The position numbers and the translations under genes are program-made. From positions 62,001 through 126,000 of the forward strand of contig NZ_BJDN01000002.1 in assembly GCF_005405165.1 (NCBI RefSeq): a stretch of 64,000 nt of DNA, written 5' to 3'. This document shows, piece after piece, positions 34,203 through 43,108 of this stretch; positions within the stretch are counted from its first letter, which is position 1, and each line of letters starts with the position of its first letter. The notes beneath the pieces are model-generated. The model was not told the DNA's origin and did no database searches. It saw only the letters and a program-made list of their open reading frames with translations. The stretch comes from Loigolactobacillus binensis (lineage in GTDB: Bacteria > Bacillota > Bacilli > Lactobacillales > Lactobacillaceae).

Positions 34203-35054
34203 GTGAAAAAATTAGATGGTAAAGTCGCGGCCCAGGCCCTGAGCCTGGAACTACAACAACAGATTGCTGATTTAAAAGCTAACGGAGTAACGCCAACCTT
34301 GGCGGCGATTTTGGTTGGGGATGATCCAGCTAGTCAAGTGTACTTACAAAGTAAGCAAAGGCGTGCGGCTAAGTTTGGGTTACAGTTAATGACTACTACA
34401 TTACCAGCAACGACCACTACGGCAGACTTGATCGCGGTGATCACGGCATTAAATCAGGATCCGCAGGTCAACGCGATCATGGTGGAAATGCCGTTACCGC
34501 AGCAGATCGATCGCCAGCAGGTTATCCTAGCGCTGGATCCAACCAAAGACGTTGACGGTGTCCACCCGCTAAACTTAGGGCATCTGTTTGCCGGTGCTCC
34601 CCACGCTATTCCCAATACACCCTACGGTATTTTAAAATTGTTGGATCATTATCAGATCAAGGTCGCTGGTAAACATGTGGTTATGATCGGCCGTAGTGTG
34701 GTCGTTGGGCGGCCACTGGCAGCGTTGTTGTTGAATCGGGACGCAACCGTGAGCATTGCTCATAGCCACACTGAAGATCTAACGGGTTTGGCGCGCCAAG
34801 CCGATATTTTGATCGTAGCTGTTGGTCAGGCTCATTTTATTGACGCTAGTGCGGTTAAGCCTGGCGCCACTGTGATCGATGTCGGAATGAATCGCTTGGC
34901 TGACGGGCGCTTAGTCGGGGATGTGGACTATGCTAGTGTGGTAACCACTGCCGGTGCGGTGACACCCGTACCCGGTGGCGTGGGTCCGATGACGAGCCTA
35001 ATGTCACTTTATCAAACCGTGCAGTTAGCAAGGAGTCAAACAAATCATGGCTGA
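34203..35054 (+). CDS. folD: Bifunctional methylenetetrahydrofolate dehydrogenase / methenyltetrahydrofolate cyclohydrolase
   Basis: 283 residues from the GTG at 34203; an upstream frame would run into the terminator hairpin. Signatures: VGDDPASQVYLQSKQR (catalytic Lys in QSK), PLPQQIDRQQVILALDPTKDVDGVHP, and the NADP-binding Rossmann part GRSVVVGRPLAALLL, ending in TPVPGGVGPMTS. It interconverts methylene-, methenyl- and formyl-THF. It works in the same pathway as the cyclo-ligase at 19252. The 3' end overlaps xseA. Confidence 0.97.
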   Translation: MKKLDGKVAAQALSLELQQQIADLKANGVTPTLAAILVGDDPASQVYLQSKQRRAAKFGLQLMTTTLPATTTTADLIAVITALNQDPQVNAIMVEMPLPQQIDRQQVILALDPTKDVDGVHPLNLGHLFAGAPHAIPNTPYGILKLLDHYQIKVAGKHVVMIGRSVVVGRPLAALLLNRDATVSIAHSHTEDLTGLARQADILIVAVGQAHFIDASAVKPGATVIDVGMNRLADGRLVGDVDYASVVTTAGAVTPVPGGVGPMTSLMSLYQTVQLARSQTNHG

Positions 35055-36405
35055 ACAAACGGATTATTTAACGGTCACCACTTTGACCAAATATTTAAAG
35101 GCTAAATTTGAGCGGGATCCTTATTTGGATCGGGTTTATTTAACTGGTGAAATTTCTAATTTTCGTCTCCGGCCCAATGCGCATCAATATTTTAGTTTAA
35201 AAGACGATCACGCTAAAATTAGTGCGATCATGTTTCGTTCGGCTTTTAATAAAGTAAAATTCACCCCAGAAGAAGGGATGAAAGTGCTGGTGGTCGGCCG
35301 AATTTCACTATATGAACCTAGTGGGAGTTATCAGATCTACATTGAACGCATGGAGCCGGATGGGGTCGGTGCTTTTTATCAGGCCTATGAACAATTAAAA
35401 AAGAAATTGGCGCAGGAAGGTTTATTTAATGCGCCAAAGCAACCGTTGGTGCGTTTTCCTAAGCGCATCGCCGTGGTCACCAGTCCCAGCGGCGCGGTGA
35501 TTCGGGATATTATTACGACCACGCGCCGCCGCTTTCCCATTGCGCAATTAGTTTTGTTCCCGACGGTGGTGCAAGGTAATGATGCCGCTGCGGATATTGT
35601 GGCTAAAATTCAGCAGGTTAATCAATTAGGTGATTTTGACACCTTGATCGTTGGTCGGGGTGGTGGTTCAATCGAAGACCTGTGGCCGTTTAACGAGGAA
35701 ATTGTTGCCCGGGCGATTTTTGCCAGCCAAGTACCGGTGATCTCTTCAGTTGGTCACGAAACCGATACCACGATTGCCGACCTAGTTGCGGACGTCCGTG
35801 CGGCTACACCAACTGCAGCTGCGGAATTGGCGGTGCCTGTTCTCAGTGATGAAGTGGTGAAGTTACAACAACAACAGGTCCGCCTATTACAAGCACTGCA
35901 AAATCGGATCGCTTTAGCCAAAAAACAAGTTGAGCGCTTACGGCAATCATACGTTTTCCGGCAGCCACAACGCTTGTACGATGGTTATTTACAAAATGTC
36001 GATCAATTAAATCGCCGGCTACAAACAGGCTTTAAACAAGTGCTGCAAGTTAAGCAGCAACAGGCTTTGTTAGCTGCTAGCCACTTACAGCAACACCAAC
36101 CACAGGCGCGGGTCCAACAAGGCCAGCGGGATGTGGCGCGCCTGCAACAACAATTAGTGGTGGCCATGCAGCGTTACTTTAAATCCCAGCAGCAGAAGGT
36201 TCAACAGCAGATCCAATCGTTGGATTATTTAAGTCCTTTGAAGATCATGGGTCGCGGGTATAGCTACGTCACCGATGATCGCGGTAATGTGTTAAAGCAG
36301 GCCGCAGATTTCAAACCGAATCATGAAGTTGCGTTACATGTCACCGATGCAGTGGTTAAAACTAAAGTGCTCAGTGTGACGCCACAACAAGCAACGGATA
36401 AATAA
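35047..36405 (+). CDS. xseA: Exodeoxyribonuclease VII large subunit
   Basis: 452 residues. N-terminal OB domain (about 5-100, with YLTGEISNFRLRPNAHQYFSLKD), catalytic region (about 125-320, with VVTSPSGAVIRDI, IVGRGGGSIEDLWPFN and SVGHETDTTIADLVAD), then a very Gln-rich coiled coil (about 270-410). With XseB it degrades single-stranded DNA from both ends. It overlaps the folD stop by 8 nt and is followed 18 nt later by xseB. Confidence 0.98.
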   Translation: MAEQTDYLTVTTLTKYLKAKFERDPYLDRVYLTGEISNFRLRPNAHQYFSLKDDHAKISAIMFRSAFNKVKFTPEEGMKVLVVGRISLYEPSGSYQIYIERMEPDGVGAFYQAYEQLKKKLAQEGLFNAPKQPLVRFPKRIAVVTSPSGAVIRDIITTTRRRFPIAQLVLFPTVVQGNDAAADIVAKIQQVNQLGDFDTLIVGRGGGSIEDLWPFNEEIVARAIFASQVPVISSVGHETDTTIADLVADVRAATPTAAAELAVPVLSDEVVKLQQQQVRLLQALQNRIALAKKQVERLRQSYVFRQPQRLYDGYLQNVDQLNRRLQTGFKQVLQVKQQQALLAASHLQQHQPQARVQQGQRDVARLQQQLVVAMQRYFKSQQQKVQQQIQSLDYLSPLKIMGRGYSYVTDDRGNVLKQAADFKPNHEVALHVTDAVVKTKVLSVTPQQATDK

Positions 36406-36423
36406 GAACGGAGGCCGTTTTAA

Positions 36424-36657
36424 ATGGCAGAACCAACATTTGAAAATAATTTGGAAGCATTGAATACGATCGTCACAAATTTGGAACAAGGTGATATTCC
36501 TTTAGAACAAGCGCTAAGTGAGTTTCAAAAGGGCGTTACCTTAAGTAAAACGCTGCAGGATACCTTGACCCATGCAGAAAAAACGTTAACTAAAATGATG
36601 GCTGAAAATGGTACCGAAGTCCCATTTGAAGAAAAAGGAACTGACCATGATGATTAA
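36424..36657 (+). CDS. xseB: Exodeoxyribonuclease VII small subunit
   Basis: 77 residues, typical. The helical hairpin shows [32 protein letters not shown] as the family core (residues 5-37). Several XseB copies coat the XseA coiled coil. Its last codons overlap the ispA start (ATG at 36647). Confidence 0.97.
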   Translation: MAEPTFENNLEALNTIVTNLEQGDIPLEQALSEFQKGVTLSKTLQDTLTHAEKTLTKMMAENGTEVPFEEKGTDHDD

Positions 36658-37528
36658 ATTTGCGGATTTTCGGGCTGAATTGACGCCGGCGGTAGATAAT
36701 TTACTGGCCATGAAATTGCGCCATGATGTTGCTGAGCCTACGTTACAAGCGGCGATGAGTTATTCTGTGATGGCGGGGGGCAAACGGTTGCGGCCTTTGT
36801 TATTGTTAGCGGTGGTCCAAACCTTTCGGGCTAACTTGATTCCAGCAAGCTTGCAAGCTGCAGCTGCGATCGAATTGATCCATACTTATTCGTTGATCCA
36901 TGATGATCTGCCAGCGATGGACAATGATGATCTGCGCCGCGGGCAAGCGACGAATCATAAAAAATTTGGCGAAGCAATGGCAATTTTGGCCGGTGACGGC
37001 TTGCAACCGTTAGCATTTCAATGGCTTAGTGATACTAGTTTTACTGCGGCGATCAGGGTTCAGTTGATCCGTGAGCTGGCTAATGGTGCCGGTCCGGTTA
37101 ATATGGTTGCTGGGCAGGTCGAAGATATGCAAGGCGAGCAAAAAACGCTGACCTTGGCTGAATTAAAGGCTTTGCACCGTCGGAAAACGGGGGCGCTGCT
37201 GCAAGCCAGCCTGTTGATGGGGGCGACGATCTGCGCGTTAGATGAAAAGCGCACCGCTGCTTTAGCCGCTTACGGCGCTCATTTAGGCCTGGCCTTCCAG
37301 ATTCGCGACGATATTTTAGACGTTACGAGTACCGCAGCTGAGTTAGGCAAACCAGTGCATCAGGATCAAGCTGCTAGTAAAAATACTTATCCCAGTTTAT
37401 TAGGCTTAGCCGGCGCCCAAACGGCCTTGACCACGGAATTAGCGGCTGCGCGCCACGCATTAGATCCGTTGGTAGCTTCCACTGATATTAGTTTGTTGGC
37501 TGAATTCTTAACGGTTTTGGCTAAATAA
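36647..37528 (+). CDS. ispA: Farnesyl diphosphate synthase (polyprenyl synthetase)
   Basis: 293 residues from the ATG at 36647, 7 nt after AAAGGA. The first Asp-rich motif is [22 protein letters not shown] precedes it, and the second motif is [12 protein letters not shown]-type Lys/Thr residues appear in [12 protein letters not shown]. It condenses DMAPP and GPP with IPP to make FPP for undecaprenyl phosphate and quinones. It overlaps xseB and precedes tlyA, the standard order in Bacilli (no dxs gene lies between them, in keeping with a mevalonate-pathway organism). Confidence 0.96.
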   Translation: MMIKFADFRAELTPAVDNLLAMKLRHDVAEPTLQAAMSYSVMAGGKRLRPLLLLAVVQTFRANLIPASLQAAAAIELIHTYSLIHDDLPAMDNDDLRRGQATNHKKFGEAMAILAGDGLQPLAFQWLSDTSFTAAIRVQLIRELANGAGPVNMVAGQVEDMQGEQKTLTLAELKALHRRKTGALLQASLLMGATICALDEKRTAALAAYGAHLGLAFQIRDDILDVTSTAAELGKPVHQDQAASKNTYPSLLGLAGAQTALTTELAAARHALDPLVASTDISLLAEFLTVLAK

Positions 37529-37542
37529 TGGAGGCAGAATAA

Positions 37543-38370
37543 ATGAAAAAAGAACGGATCGACGTTTTATTGCAGCAACAAGGCTTTTTTGATTCCCGCG
37601 AGCAGGCAAAACGGGCGGTAATGGCTGGGGAAGTTTATGATGCCAATAATCAGCGCTACGACAAGCCAGGTAGCAAGCTGCCTAACGATACCGTGTTACA
37701 TTTAAAAGGTAAACACATGCCGTACGTCAGTCGTGGAGGCTTGAAATTAGCCAAAGCGTTGAAAGTCTTTGCAATCGACGTTACCGCTAAAACTGTTTTA
37801 GATATTGGCTCGTCCACTGGTGGCTTTACCGATGTGATGTTACAAAATGGTGCGGCCCGTAGCTATGCACTGGATGTGGGAACCAATCAATTAGTTTGGA
37901 AATTACGGGAAGATCCCCGGGTCACGGTGATGGAACAAACGAATTTTCGTTATAGTAAATTAGCCGACTTTACCGCAGGTCAACCTAGTTTTGCGTCTAT
38001 TGATGTTTCCTTTATTTCGTTGCGCCTGATTTTACCCAATTTGGCGACAATCTTACAGCCAGGTGGCGACGTTGTGGCTTTGATCAAACCGCAGTTTGAA
38101 GCGGGACCTGAAAATGTAGGCAAAGGTGGTATTGTGCGCGATCGCAAGGTTCATCAAGCTGTTTTGCAGACGATTCTTGATTTTGCGCTTGCCCATCACT
38201 ATGACGTGTTAAATTTAGACTTTTCGCCGATCAAAGGTGGCGAAGGGAATATTGAATTTATTACCCATTTACGGTTGAATCTAGACGCGGCAGGACAATT
38301 GGCACCTAATGTTTCGATCGAAGCAACTTTGCAGGCGGCCTATCAGGCTTTAAACGGGGCCAAGGCCTAA
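37543..38370 (+). CDS. TlyA-family rRNA methyltransferase (S4 plus FtsJ domains)
   Basis: 275 residues, GGAGG upstream. The S4 RNA-binding domain is at the N-terminus (about 3-62: ERIDVLLQQQGFFDSREQAKRAVMAG). The FtsJ-like SAM-dependent methyltransferase domain (about 65-250) shows YVSRGGLKLAKAL, VLDIGSSTGGFTDVMLQ and ASIDVSFISL. TlyA proteins 2'-O-methylate rRNA and were once called haemolysins. This is the YqxC gene of the ispA-tlyA-argR-recN cluster. Confidence 0.94.
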   Translation: MKKERIDVLLQQQGFFDSREQAKRAVMAGEVYDANNQRYDKPGSKLPNDTVLHLKGKHMPYVSRGGLKLAKALKVFAIDVTAKTVLDIGSSTGGFTDVMLQNGAARSYALDVGTNQLVWKLREDPRVTVMEQTNFRYSKLADFTAGQPSFASIDVSFISLRLILPNLATILQPGGDVVALIKPQFEAGPENVGKGGIVRDRKVHQAVLQTILDFALAHHYDVLNLDFSPIKGGEGNIEFITHLRLNLDAAGQLAPNVSIEATLQAAYQALNGAKA

Positions 38371-38481
38371 AAATCAGCTGGCCAGCGTTGGGTACTGAAC
38401 GTAAGGTAACCGGTTTTATTTTTGGGAAGCTAACTTGAAAAGCAGCTTTACGCTTTAAAATTTAAGCCTTGCGCCCATCAT

Positions 38482-38500
38482 TATAATTGCATAATAGACA
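38482..38500 (+). promoter_or_regulatory. Putative argR promoter and ARG-box-like sequence
   Basis: TATAAT at 38482-38487 overlaps a dyad, ATTAT-aattgc-ATAAT, whose right half TTGCATAAT resembles an ARG-box half-site. Autoregulation by ArgR is plausible but only weakly supported. Confidence 0.35.
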
Positions 38501-38578
38501 ATTGCCGGCAGATAACGCTTTAATTTTGTTAGTGAATAAGCTATCATGAAGTTAGAATCTGGAAAGCAAGGTGACGGT

Positions 38579-39034
38579 ATGCGAAAATCGGAGCGGCAGC
38601 GCTTGATCAAGCAGCTAATGAATGAAAATGACATTCAAAAACAGGAAGATTTTGTTACATTACTCGAAAATTCCGGCGTAAAGGTTACCCAGGCAACTAT
38701 TTCGCGGGATATCAAGGATATGCAACTGATCAAGGTACCGTCACCTGGTGGCGGTTACCGCTACAGCTTACCTGCACAACAAACGGTGGATACGGAAAAG
38801 AAGTTGAAACGAGTATTGTATGATGCTTATGTTTCGATGGCTATTCAGGATTATTTTATTGTTTTAAAAGCATTGCCAGGTAACGGAACGGCAATTGCAA
38901 CGTTGATCGACCAAATGGAATTTGCGGATACTTTTGGCACTATTGGTGGTGATGATACGGTTTTGATCATCGCTAAAACGCCAGCGGCCGCGCAGGATCT
39001 ATATCAGATATTGACGAACTTGCTTGAGCGTTAA
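38579..39034 (+). CDS. argR: Arginine repressor ArgR/AhrC
   Basis: 151 residues from the ATG at 38579, which follows AAGGTGA. The N-terminal winged helix (about 1-70) contains the DNA-contacting segment VTQATISRDIKDMQLIKV. The C-terminal oligomerisation and arginine-binding domain has LPGNGTAIATLIDQM and TFGTIGGDDTVLIIAK with the Asp pair that binds arginine. In the presence of arginine, hexamers control arginine synthesis and deiminase genes. Its location before recN is conserved. A terminator hairpin overlaps the stop codon. Confidence 0.96.
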   Translation: MRKSERQRLIKQLMNENDIQKQEDFVTLLENSGVKVTQATISRDIKDMQLIKVPSPGGGYRYSLPAQQTVDTEKKLKRVLYDAYVSMAIQDYFIVLKALPGNGTAIATLIDQMEFADTFGTIGGDDTVLIIAKTPAAAQDLYQILTNLLER

Positions 39035-39050
39035 GCAAGTTCTTTGTTTT
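39017..39050 (+). terminator. Terminator overlapping the argR stop codon
   Basis: GAACTTGCTT (inside the last codons) pairs with AAGCAAGTTC just past the TAA, then CTTTGTTTTT. The left arm is coding sequence. Confidence 0.85.
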
Positions 39051-39140
39051 TAACGCTAATTTCGTTTTTTTGCGAATTTTAAATAGGAACCTTGATTAAC
39101 GGCAATGGTGACTATTTCCTGATGGTGAAGGAGGATTTTT

Positions 39141-40844
39141 GTGCTACAAGAGTTAGATATTCGTGATTTTGCGATCATTGAAAAATTGAATATTGCTTTT
39201 CAAGCAGGCATGACGGTTTTAACTGGGGAAACTGGCGCCGGCAAATCAATTATTATTGATGCAGTGGGTGTTTTGGCTGGTGGCCGGGGCTCGCAGGAAT
39301 TTATTCGCCAAGGCGCCAGTAAAATGCGTTTGCAAGGCTTATTTCATTTGCCGGAAGCGTCAGCGACGTTTGCCGTGTTGGATAAGTATGGTATTGAGCA
39401 TGCTGATAGTGATATTTTGTTGCAGCGTGATTTATACCGAACTGGGCGCAACGTTTGCCGGATCAACGGCCAGTTAGTCAATACCACCACTTTAAAAGAA
39501 ATCGGCGAAACGATCGTCGATATTCATGGTCAAAATGAGCATCAGGAATTGATGCACCCAGAGAAACATTTAGCGTTATTAGATGAATTCTACAAAGTGA
39601 AAATTGGGCCGCAGCGGCAAAAATATACGACGGCTTATCTTGAATATCAGCGGCTGAACAAGGCTTACCAAAAACGGATCGCACACGCCAAGGAATGGGC
39701 GCAACGCTTAGATATGCTGCGTTTTCAAGTGGATGAAATTGCTACGGCCCAGCTGCAGACGGATGAAGAAACAACCTTGGAAAGCGAGCGGGCACGGCTC
39801 AGTAATTTTCAACGGATCACGGCCGCTTTAAAAACTAGTTATACGGCCATTGCTGGGGATGAAGTCGGGACCATGGATCATATTGGGGCCGCAATGGCTG
39901 AATTACAACAGATCGCCGCGCTGGATCCGGCGTACCAGGAATTAGCGGATAATGTGCAAACGGCGTATTATACCCTCCAGGATGCGGCTTCAGAATTGTT
40001 GAACCAAGCTGATTTAATGGAGTGGGATGAAGGCCGCCTAGATGAAATTGAGAAGCGGTTAGAACTGATCCAACAATTAAAGCGTAAATACGGTGATAGT
40101 ATCGCCCAAATCCTCAGCTATTACACTAAGATCAAGGCCGAATTAGAACAGATGGAAGCCACTGACGACAATGAGGATCAACTGGCGCAGCAAGTGGCCA
40201 CAGCACAGCAAACCTTATTAAAATTAGGCCGGCAATTATCTAAAACACGCCAGCAAGGGGCTAAAAAGTTAAGTCAAGCGATCCACCAGCAGTTAGCGGC
40301 ATTATATATGGAAAAAACCGTTTTTTCTGTGCACTTTAAACCGGTTGCCGCCGAACACTTTTTTGCGACTGGCATCGACGATGTGGAATTTTACATTCAG
40401 ACTAATCCAGGTGAAGCGGCGGGACCGTTAGCCAAAATTGCTTCTGGTGGGGAGCTTTCCCGGATGATGTTGGCGTTAAAAACGATTTTCACCCGTAGCC
40501 AGGGAATCACCAGCATTATTTTTGATGAAGTGGACACTGGGGTCAGTGGGCGTGTGGCCCAAGCGATTGCTGATAAAATTTCTGCGATCGCCCGTTTTTC
40601 ACAAGTTTTGTGCATCACCCATTTACCACAAGTCGCGGCGATGAGCGATCAGCATTTCTTCATTCGTAAGCAGGTCAGTGGCCAACGTACAAAAACAACC
40701 TTGGTGCAGTTGGCTCCGGCCCAACGTGTGGACGAATTAGCACGAATGCTTTCCGGCACGGCGGTTACGAAATTGACGCGTGAGCATGCAAAAGAGCTGC
40801 TGCAGTTGGCTGAAGTGGAAAAAAAGCGGCTGCGTCAAGCCTAA
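39141..40844 (+). CDS. recN: DNA repair protein RecN
   Basis: 567 residues from a GTG start with GAAGGAGG upstream. SMC-like layout: the Walker A GETGAGKSIIID at the N-terminus, Q-loop region NGQLVNTTTLKEIG, a long central coiled coil (about 160-360), signature LASGGELSRMMLALK and Walker B SIIFDEVDTGVSGR near the C-terminus. RecN gathers broken DNA ends for recombinational repair. No LexA-type box is visible upstream. Confidence 0.98.
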   Translation: MLQELDIRDFAIIEKLNIAFQAGMTVLTGETGAGKSIIIDAVGVLAGGRGSQEFIRQGASKMRLQGLFHLPEASATFAVLDKYGIEHADSDILLQRDLYRTGRNVCRINGQLVNTTTLKEIGETIVDIHGQNEHQELMHPEKHLALLDEFYKVKIGPQRQKYTTAYLEYQRLNKAYQKRIAHAKEWAQRLDMLRFQVDEIATAQLQTDEETTLESERARLSNFQRITAALKTSYTAIAGDEVGTMDHIGAAMAELQQIAALDPAYQELADNVQTAYYTLQDAASELLNQADLMEWDEGRLDEIEKRLELIQQLKRKYGDSIAQILSYYTKIKAELEQMEATDDNEDQLAQQVATAQQTLLKLGRQLSKTRQQGAKKLSQAIHQQLAALYMEKTVFSVHFKPVAAEHFFATGIDDVEFYIQTNPGEAAGPLAKIASGGELSRMMLALKTIFTRSQGITSIIFDEVDTGVSGRVAQAIADKISAIARFSQVLCITHLPQVAAMSDQHFFIRKQVSGQRTKTTLVQLAPAQRVDELARMLSGTAVTKLTREHAKELLQLAEVEKKRLRQA

Positions 40845-40904
40845 AACAAGGGTGTGTTCAAAGGCTGCTATAACGTACGATCCAGTTATATTTGTTCGGC
40901 AGCG

Positions 40905-40950
40905 CAAAAAAAGACGGTTGCACCATAAATAACTTATGGCACAACCGTTT
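40905..40950. terminator. Terminator between recN and the YolD-like gene
   Basis: ACGGTTG-CCATAA pairs with TTATGG-CAACCGT. The minus-strand T run (plus-strand A7 at 40905-40911) makes it strongest for the minus-strand gene; the plus-strand tail is TTTATT. Confidence 0.85.
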
Positions 40951-40987
40951 ATTGTTTGCTTACTGAAAAATACGTTGCATAAATGAA

Positions 40988-41335
40988 CTATGCAGCTGGA
41001 TTTAAGGCGATATAGCGGATCGCATTGGCCGTAACTAAGTGAATCAATTTGTGGTCATTAGCGGTAAAAATGATCGTGTCGCGTTGGCGGCGTTCAAAAT
41101 AGCCACTGATAGCCGTTTGACCACCATGATCAAAGTCATTGAATTGTACGGTAACGGCGAGTTTCTTATTTAAGGCTTGTGTGAGAAATTGTTCGATTTG
41201 GAATTGAGGCATCTGGGGACAAGCTTGGTCAGACGTTTGCGGCGTTGCTGCTGGGATTTCAAAATCAACCAGCTTCTGGTAAGACGATTGTAAATGCGTG
41301 CTAAATTGTTTTAAAGTTGCTTGGTTAAATTCCAT
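40988..41335 (-). CDS. Probable YolD-like protein under LexA-type control
   Basis: 115 residues; GGAGG precedes the ATG. The C-terminal part (about 60-110) has the pattern of YolD-like proteins: VTVQFNDFDHGG, then ISGYFERRQRDTIIFTAND and a final HLVTANAIRYI strand. The N-terminal half is not recognised. YolD-like proteins in Firmicutes accompany Y-family DNA polymerases (UvrX/YqjW) and are SOS-induced. The promoter here carries two LexA-type boxes (41349-41362 and 41376-41389), which fits that role. No polymerase gene is adjacent, so it is an orphan. Family assignment is inference from pattern and regulation. Confidence 0.6.
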   Translation of the reverse strand: MEFNQATLKQFSTHLQSSYQKLVDFEIPAATPQTSDQACPQMPQFQIEQFLTQALNKKLAVTVQFNDFDHGGQTAISGYFERRQRDTIIFTANDHKLIHLVTANAIRYIALNPAA

Positions 41336-41348
41336 TTTTTATTGCCTC

Positions 41349-41389
41349 CGAACATTTGTTTGTAACTCTATTATACGAACAACTGTTCT
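41349..41389 (-). promoter_or_regulatory. Two LexA (SOS) boxes in the YolD-like gene promoter
   Basis: CGAACAACTGTTCT (41376-41389) and CGAACATTTGTTTG (41349-41362) match the Gram-positive LexA/DinR pattern CGAAC-N4-GTTCG with one substitution each. The first fills the spacer of the promoter, the second lies next to the ribosome binding site. Confidence 0.8.
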
Positions 41390-41398
41390 AAATTGCAA
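41370..41398 (-). promoter_or_regulatory. Promoter of the YolD-like gene
   Basis: On the minus strand TTGCAA (41393-41398), 17-bp spacer, TATAAT (41370-41375). Confidence 0.85.
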
Positions 41399-41665
41399 TG
41401 CTTTTTTAAATTTACGCGTTAAATTCTTCAGTTTGTGCAGCAAGCATATGCTAGAATATGAAGAGCACAGTGACACAGCAAGTTTAGAAAAATTGTAGGT
41501 AGCAGCATAACATATTATCATTTTCGGTTTCATTTGTCTTCAATAACGACTTGTTTTTTATTGGTCAAAATGAAAGGTCACGGAGTCCGTGCGTACCGTT
41601 AAGTTTGTGGGTTGATCGGTACTAAAATTGTTTTTATTCATGTTCTGAGAAAGTAGGTGGATTTA

Positions 41666-41893
41666 ATGGCAGCAGCGTTAGACTTCACGATTGAAGAGAC
41701 CATCGGCGTTTTAAGCACAAGTAAAAGTGGGTGGACTCGAGAATTGAATTTAGTCAGTTGGAATGGTCGGCCAGCTAAATTTGATCTGCGTGATTGGTCA
41801 CCGGATCACAGTAAAATGGGTAAGGGCTTAACGCTGACCAATGAAGAAATTGATCAGTTGCGGCAACTATTAACGGGTATGATCAGCGACTAG
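41666..41893 (+). CDS. ydbC: YdbC/PC4-family single-stranded DNA-binding protein
   Basis: 75 residues from the ATG at 41666, preceded by AGTAGGTGG. The sequence ETIGVLSTSKSGWTRELNLVSWNGRPAKFDLRDWSPD followed by KMGKGLTLTNEEI (spread over residues 10-62) matches the YdbC subgroup of PC4-like proteins, which form dimers and bind single-stranded nucleic acid. The Lactococcus YdbC structure established this fold. The cellular role in lactic acid bacteria is not known. It lies 69 nt upstream of gmk and may be cotranscribed. Confidence 0.88.
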   Translation: MAAALDFTIEETIGVLSTSKSGWTRELNLVSWNGRPAKFDLRDWSPDHSKMGKGLTLTNEEIDQLRQLLTGMISD

Positions 41894-41962
41894 ACTTGAA
41901 AAATCATGAAAAAAAGTGCAAAATAGAGATTAAAATTTAGTCAGTAGAAGGAGAATTAACCG

Positions 41963-42583
41963 ATGGCGACACGCGGGATGTTAATCGTTTTATCTGGCCC
42001 CTCTGGTGTAGGTAAGGGCACAGTACGTAAGGCAATGTTTCAGGATCAGCAACGTGATTTTGTATATTCGATCTCAATGACCACCCGGCAACCACGGCCA
42101 GGCGAAGTTAACGGGGTTGATTACTATTTTTGTAGCAAGGAAGAATTTCAGCAAGAAATTGCTAATGATGGTATGCTAGAGTATGCGCAGTATGTTGATC
42201 ATTATTACGGCACACCGTTAAAATACGTTAATCAAACCTTAGATTCAGGCAAAGATGTTTTCTTGGAGATCGAAGTTAACGGGGCGATGCAGGTTCGGGA
42301 GAAATGTCCTGACGGTGTTTTCATCTTTTTGACGCCACCAGATCTGTCCTCATTGAAACAACGGATCAAAGGCCGTGGTTCTGAAGATATGCAGACAATC
42401 GATAAACGGATGGTCAAGGCTGTTGCTGAGATCAAAATGATGCGGCAGTATGATTATGCAGTGGTCAATGATACAGTAGCCAATGCAGTGCAACGGATAG
42501 AGAACATTATTGAAAGTGAACACCTACGCGTGCCGCGGGTTATTTCACAGTATGAGAAAATGATAGGAGTTGGCGAAAAATGA
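41963..42583 (+). CDS. gmk: Guanylate kinase
   Basis: 206 residues; AGGAG 9 nt upstream. P-loop [10 protein letters not shown] (about 10-19), GMP-binding [19 protein letters not shown], then [10 protein letters not shown] and the lid region [17 protein letters not shown]. It phosphorylates GMP and dGMP. In this cluster it precedes rpoZ, a conserved link; its product GDP feeds GTP and (p)ppGpp. The stop overlaps the rpoZ start (ATGA). Confidence 0.98.
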   Translation: MATRGMLIVLSGPSGVGKGTVRKAMFQDQQRDFVYSISMTTRQPRPGEVNGVDYYFCSKEEFQQEIANDGMLEYAQYVDHYYGTPLKYVNQTLDSGKDVFLEIEVNGAMQVREKCPDGVFIFLTPPDLSSLKQRIKGRGSEDMQTIDKRMVKAVAEIKMMRQYDYAVVNDTVANAVQRIENIIESEHLRVPRVISQYEKMIGVGEK

Positions 42584-42840
42584 TTTTATATCCTTCAATT
42601 GATAAATTATTGGACAAAGTAGATTCACGCTATTCATTGGCAGTTTTATCCGCTAAGCGGGCACATGAGATCGAAGCAGGTGGCATTAGAATGTTACCTG
42701 ATAGCGACTATCATTCACCACAGACAGTGGGCCAGGCTTTGGAAGAAATCGCTGATGGTGAAGTGATCGTGGACCCAACTTCATTGATGACGGAACGCGA
42801 AGCAGAAGCACAGGATCAAGCAGATAAGCACGAAAAATAG
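42580..42840 (+). CDS. rpoZ: DNA-directed RNA polymerase omega subunit
   Basis: 86 residues. [32 protein letters not shown] is the omega core (residues 1-32), followed by [12 protein letters not shown]-like [16 protein letters not shown] and an acidic, Gln-rich tail. Omega assists beta-prime folding. It overlaps gmk by four bases and ends at a terminator. Confidence 0.97.
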   Translation: MILYPSIDKLLDKVDSRYSLAVLSAKRAHEIEAGGIRMLPDSDYHSPQTVGQALEEIADGEVIVDPTSLMTEREAEAQDQADKHEK

Positions 42841-42870
42841 TGTTTAGGCAATTAAATGTAACTTTAGGTG

Positions 42871-42906
42871 AAGAGTTCGGCGGATACTGACCACGAGCTC
42901 TTTTTC
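42871..42906 (+). terminator. Terminator after rpoZ
   Basis: AAGAG-TCG pairs with CGA-CTCTT, followed by five T. Confidence 0.85.
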
Positions 42907-42985
42907 TATACGGTGGCTTGAATTGGGTTAGGTAGCTAATAAAAATTAACGCCAACTGATTCACGTAACACAGATTAGGGTTTTC

Positions 42986-42994
42986 TGCTACAAT
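42986..42994 (+). promoter_or_regulatory. Extended -10 promoter for coaBC
   Basis: TGC-TACAAT with no recognisable -35. It lies about 110 nt upstream of the chosen coaBC start. Confidence 0.5.
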
Positions 42995-43108
42995 AGCTAT
43001 ATTGAACGGCGTGTGTTTTGGCACATCACTATGATGAAGTTATTGTTCATTTGCGGAAGTTGCAAGACGCGGCCTAATTACTTAGGTGCAAATAAGGGGG
43101 AAGTTATT

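Larger units (their letters stand above)
41336..41665. other. Divergent intergenic region between the YolD-like gene and ydbC
   Basis: The left end holds the SOS-type promoter of the minus-strand gene. The right part holds a short perfect hairpin (CACGG-agt-CCGTG, near 41579-41591) and no clear promoter for ydbC. No small gene is convincing. Confidence 0.5.

Noticed and set aside
43013-43108. Longer N-terminus for CoaBC starting at 43013 or 43031
   Set aside because: No ribosome binding site precedes these starts, while GGGGG is correctly spaced before the TTG at 43109, which also matches the usual family N-terminus.
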